Shown here one piece after another: positions 56,480-64,000 of a stretch of 64,000 bases of DNA. Every line of letters begins with the position of its first letter. Position 1 is the stretch's first letter. Source of the stretch: Skermanella sp. TT6 (lineage in GTDB: Bacteria > Pseudomonadota > Alphaproteobacteria > Azospirillales > Azospirillaceae); the NCBI RefSeq assembly GCF_016653635.2, contig NZ_CP067420.1:1-64000 (forward strand), written 5' to 3'. A model generated the notes under the pieces. It saw nothing but the letters and a program-made list of their open reading frames with translations. It made no database searches and was not told where the DNA came from. Made by a program: the position numbers and the translations under genes.

Positions 56480-57355
56480 ATGCCGACCAAGGTTGAAAAG
56501 GACTCCCTGTCGGGGGTCGACACCACCGGCCACGAGTGGGACGGTATCCAGGAACTGAACAATCCGCTGCCGAAGTGGTGGCTCTACGTCTTCTACGTCA
56601 CCGTCGCCTTCTCGGTGGTGTACTGGATCCTGTACCCGGCGATCCCGCTGGGCAAGACCTACACCGCCGGGATCCTGGGCTACAGCCAGCGCGAGACGGT
56701 CGTCTCGGACTTGGCGAAAGCCCGCGAGGCCCAGGGCGCCTTCCGCTCGAAGATCGAGACGTCCTCGTTCGACGAGATCCTGGGCGACCAGGACCTGCTG
56801 GCTTTCGCCACGGCCGGCGGCCGCACCGCCTTCGCCGACAACTGCGCGGCCTGCCACGCGGCCGGCGGCGCCGGTGCCAAGGGTTACCCGACGCTGGCCG
56901 ACGACGACTGGCTGTGGGGCGGCAAGGCGGAAGACATCCACACCACCCTGCTGCACGGCATCCGGTCGACCAACGACGAGGACACCCGCATCTCCGAGAT
57001 GCCCAAGTTCGGCGCCGACCAGCTGCTGACCCGTCCGCAGATCGACGACACGGCCGAGTACGTCCTGTCGCTGACCGGCCGGGAGACTGACAAGGCCGCC
57101 GCCGGCCGCGGCGCCGCCGTATACGCGGAGAACTGCGCCTCCTGCCACGGCGAGAAGGGCGAGGGGATGCGGGAAGTCGGGGCTCCCCGGCTGAACGACA
57201 ACATCTGGCTCTATGGCGGCGACAAGAAGACCGTCGTCGAGACGATCACCTATGCCCGCGCCGGCGTCATGCCGGCCTGGAGCAGCCGTCTGGACCCGGT
57301 CACGATCAAGCAGCTCGCGGTCTACGTCCACAGCCTGGGCGGCGGCGAGAAGTAA
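56480..57355 (+). CDS. ccoP: cbb3-type oxidase di-haem c subunit III
   Basis: A 291-residue subunit that accepts electrons from soluble or membrane cytochromes c. The N-terminus has the family motif DTTGHEWDGIQELNNPLPKWW, then one TM (YVFYVTVAFSVVYWILYPAIP). Two haem-binding CxxCH motifs are present: CAACH at 122-126 and CASCH at 219-223, with distal Met in the usual positions. A strong terminator follows. No ccoGHIS assembly genes are adjacent. Confidence 0.98.
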   Translation: MPTKVEKDSLSGVDTTGHEWDGIQELNNPLPKWWLYVFYVTVAFSVVYWILYPAIPLGKTYTAGILGYSQRETVVSDLAKAREAQGAFRSKIETSSFDEILGDQDLLAFATAGGRTAFADNCAACHAAGGAGAKGYPTLADDDWLWGGKAEDIHTTLLHGIRSTNDEDTRISEMPKFGADQLLTRPQIDDTAEYVLSLTGRETDKAAAGRGAAVYAENCASCHGEKGEGMREVGAPRLNDNIWLYGGDKKTVVETITYARAGVMPAWSSRLDPVTIKQLAVYVHSLGGGEK

Positions 57356-57387
57356 GAGGCTCCTCCCGCAAGGGTCGGCACCTGGGC

Positions 57388-57424
57388 AACGCCGGGGAAG
57401 TCCGCTTCCCCGGCGTTCGCTTTT
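57388..57424 (+). terminator. Intrinsic terminator of ccoNOQP
   Basis: A perfect 13-bp stem (57388-57400 with 57405-57417), closed by a TCCG tetraloop and followed by CGC and TTTT. It lies 32 bases after the ccoP stop. It is a textbook rho-independent terminator. Confidence 0.9.
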
Positions 57425-57459
57425 CCGCGGCTGCCCGCCGCGAACCATTTCTTCACTCC

Positions 57460-57496
57460 ATCCGTGTTAATCCGTGGATATCCGTGTCCATCCGTG
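57460..57496. repeat. Four ATCCGTG repeats with exact 10-bp period
   Basis: ATCCGTG recurs at 57460, 57470, 57480 and 57490, so the four units are spaced at 10-base intervals, about one helix turn. They lie between the ccoP terminator and the gene at 57542. Phasing could suit cooperative protein binding. No function is known. Confidence 0.8.
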
Positions 57497-57541
57497 ATCC
57501 TGCCCCTCCGTCCGGCAGGAGCCGCACCGGGTATCCCGACG

Positions 57542-58021
57542 ATGCGCCGCCCGTACTTCCTGATACCCGCATTCCTGCTTGCGCTGATGCCTGGGCCGTC
57601 CCGGGCGGAGCAGCAGAGCCTCGACCGCACCGCGCCGCCGCATTTCGAGGCGTTCCCGGTCTCCCCCTGGCCGCCGGACTGGCTGTACCCGTTCCGCGCG
57701 ACTCCGATCCGGCCGGAGCGGATCGTCTACCGCCTCAAGGGCAGCGTCCGCCAAGTGGCCAAGGTCGATCCGGTCCTGTCCAAGGCCTGCCGCCGGGGGG
57801 CCTTCGTCCAGCGGCTCAACTGGATCTTCCGGGTGCAGTCGGCCGACGACCGGCCTTACGGCATCGGCTGGGGATCCGGCGTCAACCTGCACGATCCGGA
57901 AAAGCGCAGCACGCTCGACAAGGTCTACCTGTTCGACCGGCAGGACACCGGGCTGTGCGCCGTCTGGGTGGCGCCGCTGGAGACCCTTCGCCGCTATCTC
58001 GATCCCAGCCCCGCCCGCTGA
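57542..58021 (+). CDS. Secreted protein of unknown function
   Basis: A 159-residue protein with a signal peptide (MRRPYFLIPAFLLALMPGPS to about residue 22). The mature part has Cys70 (SKACRRG) and Cys146 (DTGLCAVW), a likely disulfide pair, and a conserved-looking stretch WIFRVQSADDRPYGIGWGSG. No family is recognised. It lies between the ccoNOQP terminator and carB. The ATG at 57542 is chosen because it gives a signal peptide. Confidence 0.7.
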   Translation: MRRPYFLIPAFLLALMPGPSRAEQQSLDRTAPPHFEAFPVSPWPPDWLYPFRATPIRPERIVYRLKGSVRQVAKVDPVLSKACRRGAFVQRLNWIFRVQSADDRPYGIGWGSGVNLHDPEKRSTLDKVYLFDRQDTGLCAVWVAPLETLRRYLDPSPAR

Positions 58022-58032
58022 ACCGCCGCGCC

Positions 58033-58067
58033 GAGCGTGGCGCTCCAACGCGCGAAGCGCGACGCTC
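58033..58067 (+). terminator. Hairpin after the secreted-protein gene
   Basis: An outer stem GAGCGT/ACGCTC (58033-58038 with 58062-58067) encloses a 5-bp inner stem CGCGC/GCGCG (58049-58053 with 58057-58061). No T-run follows. Probable terminator or REP-type palindrome. Confidence 0.45.
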
Positions 58068-58267
58068 CCACGCGTGCGCCCAAGGCAATCCTGCAATCAC
58101 CGGGCAACGTCGCGCTTCCCGCGGCGGACTTGAGCCTCTATATAGGGGCGGGCCGCCACTCCGGGGTCTTCAGCGGTCGGATCGGCGTGCCAGTCATTCG
58201 AACCTTCTCCCTGTTCTTCCGGGGAGGGGATTTTTGTTGCGCCTGAAGTTACCAGAGCCCGAGCGCC

Positions 58268-61513
<3,246 letters not shown>

Positions 61514-61584
61514 GGGGATCGAGGCTCCCGGCGCGGCTGATCTGGCCGCGCCGCAGTCTTCTTCAGCGTCGAGTGGACCGGGAA

Positions 61585-62058
61585 ATGGAAAAAGTTCCAA
61601 TGACGGCGGCGGGCTACAACCGCCTCCAAGAGGAGTTAAGGCACCTGAAAACGATCGAGCGGCCGGCGGTCATCAAGGCCATCGCGGAAGCGCGGGAGCA
61701 CGGCGATCTTTCCGAGAACGCCGAGTACCATGCGGCGCGCGAGCGGCAGAGCTTCATCGAAGGGCGGGTGCTCGAACTGGAGGACAAGATCAGCCGCGCG
61801 GAGGTGATCGACGTCTCGAAGCTTTCGGGTGACGCCGTCAAGTTCGGCGCGACGATCACGGTCGCCGACGAGGACACCGACGAGGAGACCACGTATCAGA
61901 TCGTGGGCCAGGACGAGAGCGACATCAAGCAGGGCCTGCTGTCGGTCAGCTCCCCGCTGGCGCGGGCGCTGATCAACAAGACCGTGGGCGACATGGTCGA
62001 GGTGCCGACCCCCGGCGGCTCGAAGAGCTACGAGGTCGTGAAGGTCGAGTTCCGCTGA
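61585..62058 (+). CDS. greA: Transcription elongation factor GreA
   Basis: A 157-residue factor that stimulates transcript cleavage by stalled RNA polymerase. The N-terminal coiled coil starts [22 protein letters not shown] and carries the catalytic acidic tip ([20 protein letters not shown]). The C-terminal globular domain ends [17 protein letters not shown] and [11 protein letters not shown] 61585 is chosen by the conserved N-terminus. It follows carB by 71 bases and has a strong terminator after it. Confidence 0.98.
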   Translation: MEKVPMTAAGYNRLQEELRHLKTIERPAVIKAIAEAREHGDLSENAEYHAARERQSFIEGRVLELEDKISRAEVIDVSKLSGDAVKFGATITVADEDTDEETTYQIVGQDESDIKQGLLSVSSPLARALINKTVGDMVEVPTPGGSKSYEVVKVEFR

Positions 62059-62107
62059 GGCGCCTCGACGCCTGACGCTCGACTGCCACGCCACGGACTG
62101 CCATGAA

Positions 62108-62139
62108 AAAATGCGGGCGAAAGCCCGCATTTTCTTTTT
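62108..62139. terminator. Bidirectional terminator between greA and lrp-like gene
   Basis: An 11-bp stem (62108-62118 with 62123-62133) with a GAAA tetraloop is followed by CTTTTT, with an A-run on the other side. It ends both greA (+) and the Lrp-like gene (-). Confidence 0.95.
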
Positions 62140-62184
62140 GCGGCATCTTCTTTTCCGGGGTTCCGGCAGGCGGCGCTCCCGCCC

Positions 62185-62703
62185 CTATTCCTCCTCCTCC
62201 AGTTCCTCCTCGTCCGGCAGGTCGCCGATCTCGGTGTCGATGGGAACGCCCGGCAGGGCCTTGGAGGTGCGGATCGCCAGCGCCGACTTGACGTGGCTGA
62301 CGTTGGGCGCGCTGGTCAGCTTGGTGGTGAGGAAGCGCTGGTAGGAGTCCCAGTCCTCCGCCACGATCTTCAGCAGGAAGTCCGTCTCGCCCGCGAGCAT
62401 GTTGCACTCGCGCACCAGCGGCCAGCTATTGACCAACTCCTCGAATTTCTTTAGGTCCGCTTCGGCTTGGCTGGTCAGCCCCACGTGGGCGAAGACGGTC
62501 ACGCCGTAACCGAGGGCTTCGGGGTTGATGTCGGCATGGTAGCCACGAATGAATCCGGCCTCTTCCAGGGCGCGGACGCGCCGAAGGCAGGGCGGCGCCG
62601 AGATGCCCGCGCGCCGCGCGAGCTCGACGTTGGTCATGCGACCGTCGGCTTGAAGGTCGCGCAGGATGCGCCGGTCAATCCGGTCGAGTTTGACTCGCCG
62701 CAT
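62185..62703 (-). CDS. Lrp/AsnC family transcriptional regulator
   Basis: A 172-residue regulator. The N-terminal winged helix (LDRIDRRILRDLQADGRMTN, ELARRAGISAPPCLRRVRALEEAGFIRGY) binds DNA, and the C-terminal RAM domain (GYGVTVFAHVGLTS, ECNMLAGETDFLLKIVAEDWDSYQRFL) binds amino acids. The C-terminus is a very acidic tail of Glu and Asp that is not usual for Lrp. ATG 62703 (MRRVKLDRIDRR) fits the family. It is divergent from the ELM1-family gene and shares a 149-base AT-rich gap with it. Confidence 0.94.
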   Translation of the reverse strand: MRRVKLDRIDRRILRDLQADGRMTNVELARRAGISAPPCLRRVRALEEAGFIRGYHADINPEALGYGVTVFAHVGLTSQAEADLKKFEELVNSWPLVRECNMLAGETDFLLKIVAEDWDSYQRFLTTKLTSAPNVSHVKSALAIRTSKALPGVPIDTEIGDLPDEEELEEEE

Positions 62704-62852
62704 GGTCTTCTCTTGTAGCCCCTCGGGATGAATTGGAAAGGATATTACACAGAGCACTGGTTTACGCCAAGACAGAGCCGTCTTACAAGTGCGAAACTTT
62801 ATAATAGGCGGATTGTGCTATCGACGCCCCCGGTCAGCAACCACGAAGGCCC

Positions 62853-63851
62853 GTGATCGTGCAAAATCTCACCTGCTGGGTCGTCACCGACGGCAAGGCC
62901 GGCATGGAAAACCAGTGCATCGGACTGGCCGAGGCGGTGGGGCTTCCGCCCATCGTCAAGCGCGTGACCCTGCGCAGCCCCTGGCGCCAGCTCAGCCCCT
63001 TCTTCCGGCTGGGGCCGAGGCATTCGACCGCGCCCGGCAGCGACGCGCTGGAGCCGCCGTGGCCCGACCTGCTGATCACGTCGGGCCGCGCCGGCGTCAC
63101 GCCGGCCCTGGGCGTGCGCCGGGCCAGCAGGGGCAAGACCTTCGCGGTCCATATCCAGGACCCCCAGATCCCGCCCCGCCTGCTCGACCTGGTGGTGGTG
63201 CCGCAGCACGACAAGCTGCGCGGCCCCAACGTGATCACCACGCGCGGCGCGCTTCACATGGTCACGCCGGCCAAGCTGGCCGATGCGGCGGCCCGGATGG
63301 GGCCGGCCTACGGGCATCTGCCCCATCCGCGCATCGCGGTACTGATCGGCGGGACCAACAAGCTGTTCCGCATGACCCCGGTGATCATGGGCGACGTGGC
63401 GGAGAAGCTGGCCAACCTCGCCAAGTGCCACGGCGCCGGGCTGCTGGTGACGCCGTCGCGCCGGACCGGCGCCGACAACGAGGCGATCCTACGCGCCCGC
63501 ATGGCCGACGTGCCGTCGGTCGTCTGGGACGGGCAGGGCGAGAACCCGTATTTCGCGTTCCTGGCCCTGGCCGACGTGATCGTCGTGACCAGCGACAGCG
63601 TGTCCATGGTGTCGGAGGCCTGCTCGACCGGCAAGCCGGTCTACATCATCGAGCTGGACGGCGGCTCGCCCAAGTTCCAGACCTTCCACCAGGCCCTGAA
63701 GGATGCCGGCATCATCCGGACCTTCACCGGCGAGCTGGACCACTGGACCTACAGGCCGCTCGACGACACCGCCATGGTCGGCGCCGAGATCCGCCGCCGG
63801 ATCGAGGCGCGGACCGGCCAGCGGATCGAGCCTCCGCAGCCCGCCGGTTGA
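62853..63851 (+). CDS. ELM1/GtrOC1-family protein (DUF1022)
   Basis: A 332-residue protein of the family named after mitochondrial fission protein ELM1. Family motifs include VVTDGKAGMENQCIGLAEAVG near 10, AVHIQDPQIPPRLLDLVVVPQHD near 97, VLIGGTNKLFRMTP near 162, and the TSDSVSMVSEACSTGKPVYIIELDGG stretch near 248, which resembles nucleotide-sugar glycosyltransferases of the GT-B fold. Function in bacteria is not settled. GTG 62853 is the start. It is followed by the beginning of trxB. Confidence 0.9.
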   Translation: MIVQNLTCWVVTDGKAGMENQCIGLAEAVGLPPIVKRVTLRSPWRQLSPFFRLGPRHSTAPGSDALEPPWPDLLITSGRAGVTPALGVRRASRGKTFAVHIQDPQIPPRLLDLVVVPQHDKLRGPNVITTRGALHMVTPAKLADAAARMGPAYGHLPHPRIAVLIGGTNKLFRMTPVIMGDVAEKLANLAKCHGAGLLVTPSRRTGADNEAILRARMADVPSVVWDGQGENPYFAFLALADVIVVTSDSVSMVSEACSTGKPVYIIELDGGSPKFQTFHQALKDAGIIRTFTGELDHWTYRPLDDTAMVGAEIRRRIEARTGQRIEPPQPAG

Positions 63852-63934
63852 CGCTGAAGCGGCGTCGGCCCATGTTCACACCGATCATGTTCAGCCGGAT
63901 ACAGCGAACCCATTCCAGCCGAGGCCAGCAGCCT

Positions 63935-64000
63935 ATGCCCGCTCACCATCATTCCAAGGTCCTGATCATCGGCGCCGGCCCGGCCGGCTACACCGCCGCG
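63935..64000 (+). CDS. trxB: Thioredoxin reductase, 5' fragment
   Basis: Only the first 22 codons are in the window. They read MPAHHHSKVLIIGAGPAGYT with the FAD-binding GxGxxG motif, which is the start of thioredoxin-disulfide reductase or a close flavoprotein relative. The window end truncates it. The call rests on the N-terminal dinucleotide-binding motif only. Confidence 0.65.
   Translation, partial: MPAHHHSKVLIIGAGPAGYTAA

Overview
The window is GC-rich, densely coded bacterial DNA that begins exactly at the dnaA start codon. The gene order dnaA-dnaN-recF-gyrB, a ccoNOQP cbb3 oxidase operon, a PmtA-type methyltransferase, a Fur/Mur-type regulator without CxxC motifs and a Shethna-type ferredoxin together suggest an alphaproteobacterium of the Rhodospirillales/Azospirillaceae kind (Azospirillum- or Skermanella-like). 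The genus is inferred from gene content only.

Layout: 1-6.6 kb holds replication initiation and topology genes. 6.6-10.9 kb is a copper-handling cluster (small secreted protein, Met-rich Spy/CpxP-like protein, DUF411 protein, copper P-type ATPase) preceded by a perfect FNR/FixK box. 11.1-11.9 kb holds an overlapping gene pair that resembles a HicA-like toxin with an HTH antitoxin, behind a perfect palindrome. 12-17.4 kb has an M50 protease with CBS domains, a lone terminase-small-subunit-like protein, and a three-gene set (crotonase, SDR, PQQ-associated substrate-binding protein). 17.5-24.6 kb carries selB-selA, the Shethna-like ferredoxin, a hydrolase, pmtA and small membrane proteins. tRNA-Asp lies at about 25 kb and is followed by an unusual ATPase-TM-Pro-rich-Sel1 protein.

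27-32.2 kb (minus strand) holds DUF445, a large acyl-CoA ligase/GNAT protein, a macrodomain protein coupled to inorganic pyrophosphatase, then a plus-strand peptide-binding protein. 34.4-39.6 kb holds an HWE/HisKA_2 kinase, Fur, small conserved proteins, a thioesterase and an RNA methyltransferase. 39.6-43.9 kb holds a two-gene sensory module: a 1304-residue multi-PAS hybrid histidine kinase whose stop codon overlaps the start of a photoactive yellow protein (PYP) homologue. 44-53.8 kb (minus strand) holds an RND efflux pair, a TerC/Alx protein, a DctB-like kinase, an RlmI-like methyltransferase and a GNAT-like protein. 54-57.4 kb is ccoNOQP, behind a second FNR-type box. The window ends with a secreted protein of unknown function, carB, greA, an Lrp regulator, an ELM1-family protein and the first 22 codons of a probable trxB.

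Themes: low-oxygen life (cbb3 oxidase, two FNR-type boxes, copper handling, nitrogenase-protecting-type ferredoxin) and environmental sensing (PYP with hybrid kinase, two further kinases without an adjacent response regulator). The PYP/hybrid-kinase pair is the most unusual system seen. The HicA-like pair is the second. No CRISPR array, insertion sequence or rRNA was seen.
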